This document shows positions 5,819 through 14,600 of a DNA stretch of 15,946 nucleotides, in pieces. Position 1 is the first letter of the stretch. Every line of letters starts with the position of its first letter. This DNA comes from an uncultured Muribaculum sp. GTDB lineage: Bacteria; Bacteroidota; Bacteroidia; Bacteroidales; Muribaculaceae. The position numbers and the translations under genes are program-made. The notes beneath the pieces are model-generated. The model was not told the DNA's origin. It saw only the letters and a program-made list of their open reading frames with translations, and searched no databases. The stretch is from assembly GCA_947573015.1 (NCBI GenBank), contig CANPDS010000021.1, positions 1-15,946 on the forward strand, read 5' to 3'.

Positions 5819-8413
5819 TCATTTAAGAGTGATTTGTGATGAGCTGAGACGTGAGGTATCCGACGATGGTCCGTAGAATATCTCATATTTTCCTGGCATT
5901 GTTTTCATGCGTTGTGACACGGTATCGAACGATTCAAATGCCTCTGCGCCGAGTGTGATCTTTACCATATCGCTTTCGCCGGCCTTTAGTGGAACGCGCT
6001 TGTAAGCGCGGAGAGAACGTGCCGGACCGTCCGTATCGTCAAGTCGGCGTACATATACCTGCACTACCTCCTCGCCATCGCGCGCGCCTGAGTTTTTCAG
6101 CGGTATGCTTATTGTCACATCATTTCCGGCTTTTATCTTGGAGGCGCTAAGTTTGCATTTGCCGTAGTCGAATGAGGTGTAGCTTAAGCCATGACCGAAC
6201 GGGAATAGCGGTGTCCCTTTGAAATACCGGTATGTGCGGTCGGTCATGTTGTAATCCTCGAAGTCGGGGAGATCGGCATCCGATGCGTAGAATGTGATTG
6301 GGAGTCGTCCGGCGGGATTGTAGTCGCCGAAGAGCACATCGGCAATGGCCGTGCCGCCGGCTTGTCCCGGATACCATCCGAGGAGCATCGCGTTGCTGTT
6401 GGCCATCTCGTCGGGGAGAGCCAGTGCGCTGCCGGTGCATACGACGAACACTACCGGTTTGCCTGTGGCCTTGAGTGCCGCGAGCATCTCTTTCTGCACC
6501 TTTGGCAGGTCGATGTTGGTGCGGTCACCCTTCTTGAAACCTGGCAGATTTACACCCATCTCTTCTCCCTCCAGGTTTGGCGATAGCCCCCCTGCAAAAA
6601 TTATGGCGTCGGCATCGGCCACTCTGGAGGCTACGTCGGCGTAGTTTATCTCATATCGGTAGCCGAGGTCGAAACGCAGTTCGGCCACACCGCCACCTTG
6701 CCAATAGTCGAGTACGATGGGGTATGTTTTCCCGGCCTCTACTTTCATGGTGTACTGATGTTCGCGTGCCGGACCGTTGCCCCAGTCATCCACTACTGTT
6801 TTACCATCCACGTTGAGGCGTATACCGTCGTCGCCGGCAAGATAGATTGTGACATCTCCAGATTTCTTGGGTGTGAATACCGTTTCATAGCGGGCAGAGA
6901 AATTTTCGAGATTTATACCTGACTGGAAGGTGGTGCTGCCTGTTGTTATGAAATTGAGCGGTTCGCTGCACTGAGTTATGGCGTCGGGCTGGCCGTTCAT
7001 ATCCTTATTGTTCCAATATGTGGCTTTAAATCCTTTCTTGCCACCGTAACTGCATTGGTCGAAAAAACTCGCCATAGCCATGTTGTCGACATAATCGCAC
7101 CCTTTTTCATATACGATCTCAGTATCAGGGAGCTTGGCACGTAGTCCCTCAAGCACTGTTACAGTATGGGCGGGTGTGCCACAGTAATTTCCCCACATCA
7201 TAATTGAGTCGGCAGCATTGGGTCCGAGCACGGCTATTTTCTTCAGTGATTTGCTCAGCGGTAGTGTGCCGTCGTTCGTAAGGAGTGTCATGCTCTTGCG
7301 GGCCATGTCGAGAGCCTGAGCCTGATGTTCGGGAGAGTTGACCACAGAGTAGGGGATAGCGTTCCACGATACGAGCGACGGATCGTCCATTATTCCGAGT
7401 TGGAAGCGTGCACGCAGCAGACGGAACACTGACTCGTCGATATCTTCCTCTGTGATGAAACCTTTTTCAACGGCTTCGCCAAGCGAACCATATGATCCGC
7501 CGCAATTGAGGTCGGTGCCTGAAAGTACGGCATCGGCCGAGGCGTCGGCGGCTGTTTTGTGGGTACCGTGGGTGCCGGGACGGAAAAAGTCGGATATGGC
7601 TCCGCAATCCGATACGATTATATCTTCATATCCCCATTCATCGCGCAGGATGTTTATGAGCAGTTCCTTGCTTGAGCAGCATGGCTCACCTTCGTAGCGG
7701 TTGTAGGCACACATCACTTCTTTAACTTTGCCCTCTTTTACAAGAGCCTTGAAAGCCGGCAGATATGTCTCATGCAGGTCGCGTGACGATACATTTTTAG
7801 CGTCGAAGCTATGTCGGTTCCATTCCGGGCCGCTATGCACGGCATAGTGCTTGGCACATGCATGAGCTTTGTCATATTTCGAAGTTCCGTCGCCCTGTAG
7901 GCCTTTTACCACGGCGAGTCCCATAGTAGAGGTCAGGTAGGGATCCTCACCATATGTTTCTTGTCCTCGCCCCCAGCGTGGGTCGCGGAAGATATTTACG
8001 TTCGGGGTCCAGAATGTGAGGCCCTTGTAGCCGGTGCGTTCACCGCGTTTCTGGAAATCGTTGTACTTGGCACGGGCTTCGTCCGACACCATGTCGAATG
8101 TGCGATATACAGCCTCGTCGTCAAATGTGGCTGCCATGCCTATGGCCTGAGGAAATACGGTGGCCAGTCCGGCGCGGCCTACTCCATGCAGAGCTTCGTT
8201 CCACCAGTCGTATTGAGGTATGCCGAGCCTTTCCACCGGTGCGGCGCCGTTTTTCATCTGACTTATCTTTTCTTCGAGAGTCATACGGCTCAGCAGATCG
8301 CGTGCACGCTCATCTGGCGATAGCTCCGGATTTTTGTATGGCTCGTTTTGTGCCATTCCCAACAAGGATATTTCAGCCAATATCAGGCCTCCTAATAATC
8401 GTTTGAGGTTCAT
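5819..8413 (-). CDS. Exported GH3 beta-glycosidase (beta-xylosidase-like) with inserted PA14 domain
   Basis: This 864-residue enzyme hydrolyses terminal beta-linked sugars from oligosaccharides. A Sec signal peptide covers residues 1 to about 21 (LLGGLILAEISLLGMA). The GH3 N-terminal barrel shows the strongly conserved FRDPRWGRGQETYGEDPYL (about 142-160), the KHY motif (188-190) and IIVSDCGAI with nucleophile Asp269. The second GH3 domain begins near 373 and is interrupted by a PA14 domain at about 462-585, which shapes substrate access in this subgroup. It resumes with GGLSPNLEGEE (609-618), whose glutamates include the likely acid/base, then GWYPGQAGGTAIADVLFGDY and a fibronectin-III-like C-domain (about 755-850). 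The RDPRWGRGQETYGEDP signature is typical of the beta-xylosidase/arabinosidase branch, but specificity (xylose, glucose or other) is not certain. It has its own promoter at 8441-8473. No other glycan gene is adjacent on its strand, so it looks like a stand-alone gene. Confidence 0.95.
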   Translation of the reverse strand: MNLKRLLGGLILAEISLLGMAQNEPYKNPELSPDERARDLLSRMTLEEKISQMKNGAAPVERLGIPQYDWWNEALHGVGRAGLATVFPQAIGMAATFDDEAVYRTFDMVSDEARAKYNDFQKRGERTGYKGLTFWTPNVNIFRDPRWGRGQETYGEDPYLTSTMGLAVVKGLQGDGTSKYDKAHACAKHYAVHSGPEWNRHSFDAKNVSSRDLHETYLPAFKALVKEGKVKEVMCAYNRYEGEPCCSSKELLINILRDEWGYEDIIVSDCGAISDFFRPGTHGTHKTAADASADAVLSGTDLNCGGSYGSLGEAVEKGFITEEDIDESVFRLLRARFQLGIMDDPSLVSWNAIPYSVVNSPEHQAQALDMARKSMTLLTNDGTLPLSKSLKKIAVLGPNAADSIMMWGNYCGTPAHTVTVLEGLRAKLPDTEIVYEKGCDYVDNMAMASFFDQCSYGGKKGFKATYWNNKDMNGQPDAITQCSEPLNFITTGSTTFQSGINLENFSARYETVFTPKKSGDVTIYLAGDDGIRLNVDGKTVVDDWGNGPAREHQYTMKVEAGKTYPIVLDYWQGGGVAELRFDLGYRYEINYADVASRVADADAIIFAGGLSPNLEGEEMGVNLPGFKKGDRTNIDLPKVQKEMLAALKATGKPVVFVVCTGSALALPDEMANSNAMLLGWYPGQAGGTAIADVLFGDYNPAGRLPITFYASDADLPDFEDYNMTDRTYRYFKGTPLFPFGHGLSYTSFDYGKCKLSASKIKAGNDVTISIPLKNSGARDGEEVVQVYVRRLDDTDGPARSLRAYKRVPLKAGESDMVKITLGAEAFESFDTVSQRMKTMPGKYEIFYGPSSDTSRLSSSQITLK

Positions 8414-8440
8414 GTGATAAATTTAATCGGTTCGATTTTG

Positions 8441-8473
8441 CAAAGTTAACCATCTCGGATAAACATTCCCAAA
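8441..8473 (-). promoter_or_regulatory. Bacteroides-type promoter of the GH3 gene
   Basis: On the - strand, TAACTTTG (8441-8448) matches the Bacteroides -7 element TAnnTTTG exactly, and TTTG (8470-8473) matches the -33 element. The spacing is 21 bases, within the known 19-21 range. The predicted start of transcription lies near 8434, leaving a leader of about 20 bases before the ATG at 8413. Confidence 0.75.
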
Positions 8474-8481
8474 AAAATCAT

Positions 8482-8489
8482 TAAATTTG
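8482..8489 (+). promoter_or_regulatory. Probable -7 promoter element of the gltX operon
   Basis: TAAATTTG matches the Bacteroides -7 consensus TAnnTTTG and lies 25 bases before the gltX ATG. No TTTG is found at the expected 19-21 bases upstream (the nearest is at 8437-8440), so the -33 element is weak or absent. The box is only 8 bases from the -33 element of the divergent GH3 promoter. Confidence 0.55.
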
Positions 8490-8514
8490 CGGCAAATTAC
8501 ATATCTATACCCTT

Positions 8515-10044
8515 ATGGATCGTAAAGTACGAGTAAGATTTGCGCCCTCTCCGACTGGGCCACTGCATATTGGCGGTGTGCGTACCGCTCTTTATAACTA
8601 CCTTTTCGCACGCAAACATGGCGGCGATCTGATTCTTCGCATTGAAGACACTGACTCCAACCGTTTTGTGCCAGGCGCCGAGGATTATATCAACGAGGCA
8701 TTCCAATGGCTTGGTATAAAGTTCGACGAAGGTGTGCGTGAGGGAGGCAATTATGGGCCTTACAAGCAGAGTGAGCGGCGCGACATATATCGTGAGCATG
8801 TAGGTAAGCTCATGGATCGTGGCAAAGCTTACATTGCGTTTGATACTCCAGAAGAGCTTGAGGCAAAGCGCAAGGAGGTGCCCAACTTCCAGTACGATGC
8901 CACTACCCGCGGCTCAATGCGTAATTCGCTCACTATGAAAGGGGGCGAGGTGGACCGTCTGATATCGGAGGGACATCCTTATGTGGTGCGCTTTAAGGTA
9001 GAGCCGGGACGTGATGTCGTTGTCAACGATCTCCTGCGCGGAGAGGTGAAGATCAACTCTTCGGTACTCGATGATAAAGTGCTTTATAAGAGTGCCGATG
9101 ATCTGCCCACATATCATCTCGCAAATATTGTTGATGACCACCTTATGGAGGTAACACATGTGATACGCGGTGAGGAATGGCTCCCTTCGGCTCCGCTCCA
9201 TGTGCTTCTTTACGAGGCATTCGGATGGGCTGACACCGCTCCTGCATTCGTACATCTGCCTCTGCTGCTGAAGCCTGATGGTAAAGGCAAGCTCAGCAAG
9301 CGCGACGGAGATCGCCTTGGCTTCCCGGTGTTCCCCTTGGAATGGCATCCGGAGGGTGGCGAGATATCTTCCGGGTATCGCGAATCGGGCTATCTGCCTG
9401 AGGCTGTGATCAACTTCCTTGCACTGCTTGGATGGAATCCTGGCGACGACTCTGAGATCATGAACATGGATGAGCTCATAAACCGTTTTGACTTTGCGCA
9501 TTGCTCTCGTTCAGGAGCACGCTTTGACTTCGAGAAAGGGAAATGGTTCAACCATGAATATCTGCTTAAGAAAAGCGATGAGGAGCTGGCCGAGCTGTTC
9601 AAGCCGGTGCTTCGTGCGCATGGGGTGAATCCTGAAGATTTTACCGATGAGTATATCGCACGTGCAGTTGGTATGGTCAAGAGCCGTATCTACTTTGTGC
9701 GTGACCTTTGGGATCAGGCCCGTTTCTTCTTTGTCGCTCCGGAGGAATACGCTGCCAAGGATGTAAAGAAACGCTGGAATGCTGATATTCCGCGTATTAT
9801 GGAAGAACTTGTCGATGTAATCCGTGGTATTGACGACTTCTCTTCGGCTGCTGCCGAGAAGGTTGTGCTCGATTGGATCGCATCGAAAGGATATCACCTT
9901 GGCAATGTGATGAATGCATTCCGCCTTACTGTAGTAGGGGAGTGCAAGGGACCTCATATGTTCGATATTACCGAACTCATGGGTAAGGAGGAAACTATAA
10001 GCCGCATCAACCGCGGACGTCAGGCCATCTCACTTCCCGAGTAA
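8515..10044 (+). CDS. gltX: Glutamyl-tRNA synthetase
   Basis: This cytoplasmic class I aminoacyl-tRNA synthetase of 509 residues charges tRNA-Glu with glutamate using ATP. The start is well set: MDRKVRVRFAPSPTGPLHIGG carries the HIGH-type motif (HIGG, 18-21) at the expected distance from the N-terminus. LRIEDTDSNR (41-50) and VTHVIRGEEWLPSAP (213-227) are active-site segments. KLSKRDGD (259-266) is the KMSKS-like motif. After it comes an extended stretch (LGFPVFPLEWHPEGGEISSG) that I associate with Bacteroidetes GltX proteins. The C-terminal anticodon-binding region follows. Its stop codon overlaps the start of waaA by one base (TAATG), so translational coupling is likely. It heads a five-gene + strand run and is essential in most bacteria. 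Confidence 0.97.
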   Translation: MDRKVRVRFAPSPTGPLHIGGVRTALYNYLFARKHGGDLILRIEDTDSNRFVPGAEDYINEAFQWLGIKFDEGVREGGNYGPYKQSERRDIYREHVGKLMDRGKAYIAFDTPEELEAKRKEVPNFQYDATTRGSMRNSLTMKGGEVDRLISEGHPYVVRFKVEPGRDVVVNDLLRGEVKINSSVLDDKVLYKSADDLPTYHLANIVDDHLMEVTHVIRGEEWLPSAPLHVLLYEAFGWADTAPAFVHLPLLLKPDGKGKLSKRDGDRLGFPVFPLEWHPEGGEISSGYRESGYLPEAVINFLALLGWNPGDDSEIMNMDELINRFDFAHCSRSGARFDFEKGKWFNHEYLLKKSDEELAELFKPVLRAHGVNPEDFTDEYIARAVGMVKSRIYFVRDLWDQARFFFVAPEEYAAKDVKKRWNADIPRIMEELVDVIRGIDDFSSAAAEKVVLDWIASKGYHLGNVMNAFRLTVVGECKGPHMFDITELMGKEETISRINRGRQAISLPE

Positions 10045-11291
10045 TGAATTTTCTCTATAATGCCGGCATAAGACTGTATGGCTTTGGAATGCGCATCGCC
10101 GCGCTCCGGAGTGATAAGGTGCGCCGCCTGCTTAAAGGGCAGCGCGATGCGATTCCGTATTTAAGTCGCGTCATTGATCATACTCATGGCTATATATGGA
10201 TTCATGCCGCCTCGCTCGGCGAGTTTGAACAGGGGCGTCCTCTTATAGAGATGGTGCGCCGTAAGCATCCTGAAGCCAAGATTTTGCTTACATTCTTCTC
10301 TCCGTCGGGATATGAAGTGCGGTGCAACTTCCCCATGGTGGATGCTGTGAGCTATCTTCCGCTTGATACTCCGGCCCGTGTCAAGGAATTTCTCGACACG
10401 GTAAAGCCGCGGATGGCGCTATTCATAAAGTATGAATTTTGGGGCAACTATCTTCAGGAACTGCGTCGCCGCGCTATCCCCACATACATTATTTCCTCAA
10501 TATTCCGCCCATCGCAGATTTTTTTCAAGCCATGGGGTGGCATGTTCCGTTCGATGCTCAGGTGCTACACTCATATATTTGTGCAGGATGACAACTCTAT
10601 GCGTCTATTATCGGATATTGGTGTGTACAATGTATCGGTGGCCGGAGATACACGTTTTGATCGTGTGACAGATATTATGCGCGAACGCTCTGACGTGCCT
10701 CAGGCCGAAGCTATGACAGAGAACTCTGATCTGACAATTGTAGCAGGCAGCACATGGCCCCCGGACGAGGAGTATCTTCTTCCGTATTTCAATGCCCATC
10801 CGGAGTTGAAACTTATCATAGCCCCGCATGAGGTGAAGACCGACCGTATAGAATCGATTGTATCTAAAATCAACCGCCCGGTGGTGTGTCTTTCGAAATG
10901 CACTGTTGAGGAGGCTGCCAATGCCGACTGTCTGATTGTGGATTGCTACGGCAAACTGTCAGGAGCCTACAGATATGGCGATATAGCCTATATCGGTGGT
11001 GGCTTCGGTGCTGGCATACATAATATCAATGAGGCGGCGGTATACGATATGCCTGTGCTATTCGGTCCTAATTATCATAAATTTAAGGAAGCTTCCGATA
11101 TGATTGAATGCGGAGGCGCATTCTCATTCAGCGACAAGACCGGTTTTACCGCCGCTATCGATCCTTTGGTCAGTGATTCCGCACGTCTTGCCGAGGCCGG
11201 ACGTGCTGCCGGCCATTATATCCGCGAGCATCTTGGCGCTACACAGCGTGTGTATACCGCGCTGTCATCCATTATAGAATCTATCAATTGA
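10044..11291 (+). CDS. waaA: 3-deoxy-D-manno-octulosonic acid (Kdo) transferase
   Basis: This 415-residue GT30 glycosyltransferase (also called KdtA) transfers Kdo from CMP-Kdo to the lipid A precursor at the cytoplasmic face of the inner membrane, the first step of LPS core synthesis. The hydrophobic N-terminus (MNFLYNAGIRLYGFGMRIAA) fits a membrane anchor. WIHAASLGEFEQGRPLI (52-68) is the family signature, with Glu60 as the likely catalytic base. KYEFWGNYLQEL, the short helical stretch around SSIFRPSQIFFKPWGG, and AGDTRFDRV are further Kdo-transferase hallmarks. The C-terminal domain has GGGFGAGIHNINEAAVYDMP, the nucleotide-sugar binding region. The length is normal for the family. The start overlaps the gltX stop by one base, and the next gene begins 16 bases after the stop. 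Whether it adds one or more Kdo residues cannot be read from the sequence. Confidence 0.95.
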   Translation: MNFLYNAGIRLYGFGMRIAALRSDKVRRLLKGQRDAIPYLSRVIDHTHGYIWIHAASLGEFEQGRPLIEMVRRKHPEAKILLTFFSPSGYEVRCNFPMVDAVSYLPLDTPARVKEFLDTVKPRMALFIKYEFWGNYLQELRRRAIPTYIISSIFRPSQIFFKPWGGMFRSMLRCYTHIFVQDDNSMRLLSDIGVYNVSVAGDTRFDRVTDIMRERSDVPQAEAMTENSDLTIVAGSTWPPDEEYLLPYFNAHPELKLIIAPHEVKTDRIESIVSKINRPVVCLSKCTVEEAANADCLIVDCYGKLSGAYRYGDIAYIGGGFGAGIHNINEAAVYDMPVLFGPNYHKFKEASDMIECGGAFSFSDKTGFTAAIDPLVSDSARLAEAGRAAGHYIREHLGATQRVYTALSSIIESIN

Positions 11292-11307
11292 CCGGCATTT
11301 CCATATT

Positions 11308-13863
11308 ATGAACCAACAGTCACTTTCTGCCGTGCAACGGTTGCGCGGGTATGTCACATCCCGTAGCTTTATAGGCTTTGTTGTCTCTGTTTTAGTTTTG
11401 GTGGCTATCTCGTTTGCCTTCTTTTGGCCCGATGCCGTAGAAGGTGGGGAGTTGCGACAGCACGACACCCTTCAGGGCTTGGCTATCAGTCATGAGGTGG
11501 AGACATATCGTGCGGAGACCGGCACGACCTCACGTTGGACTAATGCCCTCTTTTCCGGCATGCCTACTTTTCAGATCTCACCTGACTATGCAGCAGGCAA
11601 ATGGATAAATGCCGCGCGCACAGCCTATGGATTGTGGCTTCCGTCGCCGGTCAATCTGCTGTTTATAATGATGGCGGGATTTTTTATCCTGCTTCTTGCC
11701 ATGAAGGTGAAATGGTATATAGCTCTTCCCGGGGCTATAGCCTATGGCCTGTCGTCATATTTTGTGATAATTATAGGCGCCGGGCATATATGGAAATTCT
11801 ATACCCTTGCCTACATACCACCCACGATTGCCGGAATGGTGCTGGCATATCGTGGTAAATATCTTGCCGGTGTCGCTCTGGCCGCGCTGTTCGCAATGTT
11901 CCAGATTGCGGGCAATCACATACAGATGTCCTATTACTTCATGATTGTTGTTGTTGGCTTTGCCGTGGCTTATGGGGTGATGCTTTTCCGTAAGCACAAC
12001 ATGCGTCGCTGGATTGTGGCCACATGTGTGCTTGCTGTATCGGCACTGTTGGCGGTTATGGCAAGCTCTCCCAACCTTTACCATACTTATAAGTACTCTC
12101 AGGAATCTATGCGCGGACGTCACAGCGAGCTTTCATCTGGAAGCGCTGACGCTTCGACCAAATCCGCAGGTCTTGATAAAGATTACATCACGGCATGGAG
12201 TTACGGCAAGAGCGAGACGTTCACTCTGTTGATCCCGAATGTGAAGGGGGGCGCAACGATCAAGCCCGAGGCAGGCAGCAATAAGTTCCTCTCGCTTGGA
12301 GATCTTCCTGCTACAGAGAAATTGGTGTCGTCCGGTAAGATTTCAGGAGAGATCGCTCCTTATCTGGGCCAGTTGCCGCAATATTTCGGTGATCAGCCTA
12401 TGACCAATGGCCCTGTATATGTCGGAGCTCTCCTTGTGGCGCTGTTCCTGTTGGGTTGTGTCATTGTCCGCGGACCTATCAAGTGGATGCTGCTTGTTGT
12501 CACGATCATATCGATAGCATTGTCGTGGGGTCACAACATGATGTGGCTCACCGATATTATGATTGATTATTTTCCGATGTACAATAAGTTCCGCACGGTG
12601 GCGAGCATTCTTGTCGTAGCGGAGTTCACCATCCCCTTGTTGGCCATTCTTGCCGTGAAGGAGTTGATTGTGCGTCGCGATGAGTGGAACAGCTCACTAC
12701 GCAAGCCGTTTTTCATAACATTCGGTATATGCGCGCTCTTCTGTCTGGTAGGAATGGTGATGCCTGATATATATGGTAGTTTCCTCAGCGAGCAGGAAGC
12801 TCAGGCTTATGGAAGTTACCTTACACAGGAACCGTATGCCCAGCTTTTCGCCGCTGCGCAGCATGTGCGTATGTCGATGATCACCTCTGATAGTATGCGT
12901 AGTCTCATGATCATACTTATCGGAGCTGCCTGCATATGGCTTTATGCTACACGTAAGATCAATGTGAAGGTGCTTGCGGCATTGTTGGTGGTGATTGTTA
13001 CTGCCGATCTCTTTACCGTCAACAAGCGCTATCTTGATTCGGCAAGCTTTGTGCCGCGCCAGTTGGCGCAGGGTGATCCGTTCCCTCTTACTCAGGCCGA
13101 TCGTCAGATTCTGGCCGATACTGCCATGAATTATCGTGTGATGGATATTCCGCGCTTCGGTGAGGCGGCTCCATCCTATCATCATAAGACCATCGGTGGA
13201 TACCATGCCGCCAAGCTTACGCGCTATCAGGATATGATCGACCGCCATATCGGTAATTTCCAGAGCGGAAGGGTGACAGAGGCCGATATGAATGTGCTCA
13301 ATATGCTTAACGCGAAGTATGTGGTGATGAGCGATAAGGAAGTCGTGGAGAATCCTGCCGCGCTTGGTAATGCATGGCTTGTAGATAAGGTGGTATATGC
13401 TGCGGATGCAAATGCGGAAATGGCAGCTATCGATACGATATATCCTGCGATTACTGCTGTGAGCGACGTGAAGTTCCGCGATATACTGGGTACTGATATT
13501 CCGGTGAAGGTCCAGGGCGACACAATCTATGAGACCTCCTATGCTCCCGACTGCCTTACTTATAAGGTAAATAGTGCCAATGGCGGTGTCGCTGTATTCT
13601 CCGAGGTGTATTTCCCGTGGGGATGGACAGTGACTGTCGACGGTAAGGAGGTTCCTCTGGCACGTGTCAACTATCTGTTGCGTGCTATCCGTGTTCCTGC
13701 CGGTGCGCATGATATCGTGATGACTTATCGTCCGGCATCGGTCGGTGTTACCGGCACTATATCCCTTACAGCCGTGATAATAATATATCTTGCGGTGGTT
13801 GCTGCCCTCGTTTTCGGTGTGTATGGCCTGCCTGCGGTGCGTAAAGATGAACAGGCGGCTTAA
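11308..13863 (+). CDS. YfhO-family polytopic membrane protein
   Basis: The protein has 851 residues. A first membrane helix (SFIGFVVSVLVLVAISFAFF) leads into an extracytoplasmic loop with HDTLQG and WTNALFSGMPTF, both characteristic of the family. A block of hydrophobic segments follows (for example LFIMMAGFFILLLAM and IALPGAIAYGLSSYFVIII), with further helices around 370-470 and 525-560. A largely soluble region spans about 575-810, and a last helix ends the protein (ISLTAVIIIYLAVVAALVFG). YfhO proteins are thought to be GT-C-type glycosyltransferases; in Bacillus a YfhO homologue is linked to sugar modification of a surface polymer. In a Gram-negative next to waaA, a role in envelope glycan decoration is plausible but inferred. 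It overlaps the next gene by 17 bases, suggesting translational coupling. Confidence 0.88.
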   Translation: MNQQSLSAVQRLRGYVTSRSFIGFVVSVLVLVAISFAFFWPDAVEGGELRQHDTLQGLAISHEVETYRAETGTTSRWTNALFSGMPTFQISPDYAAGKWINAARTAYGLWLPSPVNLLFIMMAGFFILLLAMKVKWYIALPGAIAYGLSSYFVIIIGAGHIWKFYTLAYIPPTIAGMVLAYRGKYLAGVALAALFAMFQIAGNHIQMSYYFMIVVVGFAVAYGVMLFRKHNMRRWIVATCVLAVSALLAVMASSPNLYHTYKYSQESMRGRHSELSSGSADASTKSAGLDKDYITAWSYGKSETFTLLIPNVKGGATIKPEAGSNKFLSLGDLPATEKLVSSGKISGEIAPYLGQLPQYFGDQPMTNGPVYVGALLVALFLLGCVIVRGPIKWMLLVVTIISIALSWGHNMMWLTDIMIDYFPMYNKFRTVASILVVAEFTIPLLAILAVKELIVRRDEWNSSLRKPFFITFGICALFCLVGMVMPDIYGSFLSEQEAQAYGSYLTQEPYAQLFAAAQHVRMSMITSDSMRSLMIILIGAACIWLYATRKINVKVLAALLVVIVTADLFTVNKRYLDSASFVPRQLAQGDPFPLTQADRQILADTAMNYRVMDIPRFGEAAPSYHHKTIGGYHAAKLTRYQDMIDRHIGNFQSGRVTEADMNVLNMLNAKYVVMSDKEVVENPAALGNAWLVDKVVYAADANAEMAAIDTIYPAITAVSDVKFRDILGTDIPVKVQGDTIYETSYAPDCLTYKVNSANGGVAVFSEVYFPWGWTVTVDGKEVPLARVNYLLRAIRVPAGAHDIVMTYRPASVGVTGTISLTAVIIIYLAVVAALVFGVYGLPAVRKDEQAA

Positions 13864-14575
13864 ACTCTACCTTACGGCGCTGAAGCGCTACAAGCGCAGC
13901 AAGGGTTTCGGTATACATTCCCCTTTTGCCTTCATGTTTGTGCTGCGTGTGCTGCGTGAGCCGCTTGCGTATTATGCATATTCCGACATAGACACCAGGC
14001 GTGCTATGGCAGCATCTCTCGCCAATAAGGTAGAAGGGCGACGTCCCAAGCTGATATCGCGTCGGTCGGCTAAGATGCTGTTTAGAATAGCCTGTTATTT
14101 CCATCCCTCGCAGTTGTTGCAGGTAGGCACGTCGTATGGTGTATCGACTATCGCTCTTCTTGACGTGTCGGACAGTTCCCGGATGATGATCTATAAAGGT
14201 AGGGAGGCTCATGACGTGGTCTACGATGAGATAACCAGACGTTACAGTGGGCGCATTATCTCTTTTGCTACATTGGCAGGCGCAACGGCGGCTTATCGCA
14301 AAGCATGTGGTGACATGTCGCTCTCTCCGTTTATTATGGTAAATGCGTTGGATGATACGGATGCATTTACTGAGTGTGCCGATGTGATAGCATGGGCATT
14401 GCAGAGTGAGGGAGTGGTTGTGGTGCGTAATCTGATGCGTTCACCGCTTGTGGGCAAACTATTTTCGCAGGTTGATTCTTCAATGGATCATGGTATGACG
14501 TTTACCAACGGCCGTATGGCGGTTATCGTAGGATTTCGCCATCTTCCGCGACAGCGTTTTAATCTTTGGTTCTGA
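13847..14575 (+). CDS. Degenerate SAM-methyltransferase-fold protein, Bacteroidetes family
   Basis: The protein has 242 residues from the ATG at 13847. A longer frame from 13790 lies deep in the upstream gene and gives an unlikely N-terminus. The opening KRYKRSKGFGIHSPFAF matches the start of a Bacteroidetes family annotated as class I SAM-dependent methyltransferase. LLQVGTSYGVSTIALL (90-105) is recognisable as the glycine-rich motif I region. The usual acidic residues look changed: Gln92 where Glu is usual, MIYKG (Lys118) where an acidic residue normally holds the SAM ribose, and VVVVRNL (190-196) where active relatives carry a DD(I/V) motif. The ending MTFTNGRMAVIVGFRH...FNLWF still fits the family. 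It may therefore bind SAM weakly or not at all and act as a structural protein. It overlaps the YfhO-type gene by 17 bases and precedes xerD by 25 bases. Confidence 0.8.
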   Translation: MNRRLKLYLTALKRYKRSKGFGIHSPFAFMFVLRVLREPLAYYAYSDIDTRRAMAASLANKVEGRRPKLISRRSAKMLFRIACYFHPSQLLQVGTSYGVSTIALLDVSDSSRMMIYKGREAHDVVYDEITRRYSGRIISFATLAGATAAYRKACGDMSLSPFIMVNALDDTDAFTECADVIAWALQSEGVVVVRNLMRSPLVGKLFSQVDSSMDHGMTFTNGRMAVIVGFRHLPRQRFNLWF

Positions 14576-14600
14576 TATCTGCTTGCTAAGGTTGAGTCGT

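Noticed and set aside
12697..13710. 337-codon open frame on the - strand inside the YfhO-type gene
   Set aside because: It lies fully opposite a clearly recognised membrane protein gene, has no plausible domain, and is rich in His, Ile and Arg as expected for a reverse-strand shadow.
13790..13846. Upstream extension of the methyltransferase-like gene
   Set aside because: It would overlap the YfhO-type gene by 74 bases and give an unrelated Cys-rich leader. The family N-terminus begins soon after the ATG at 13847.
14583..14600. TTG start for xerD adding six residues
   Set aside because: An ATG follows at 14601, and the resulting N-terminus fits the usual length before the core-binding domain.
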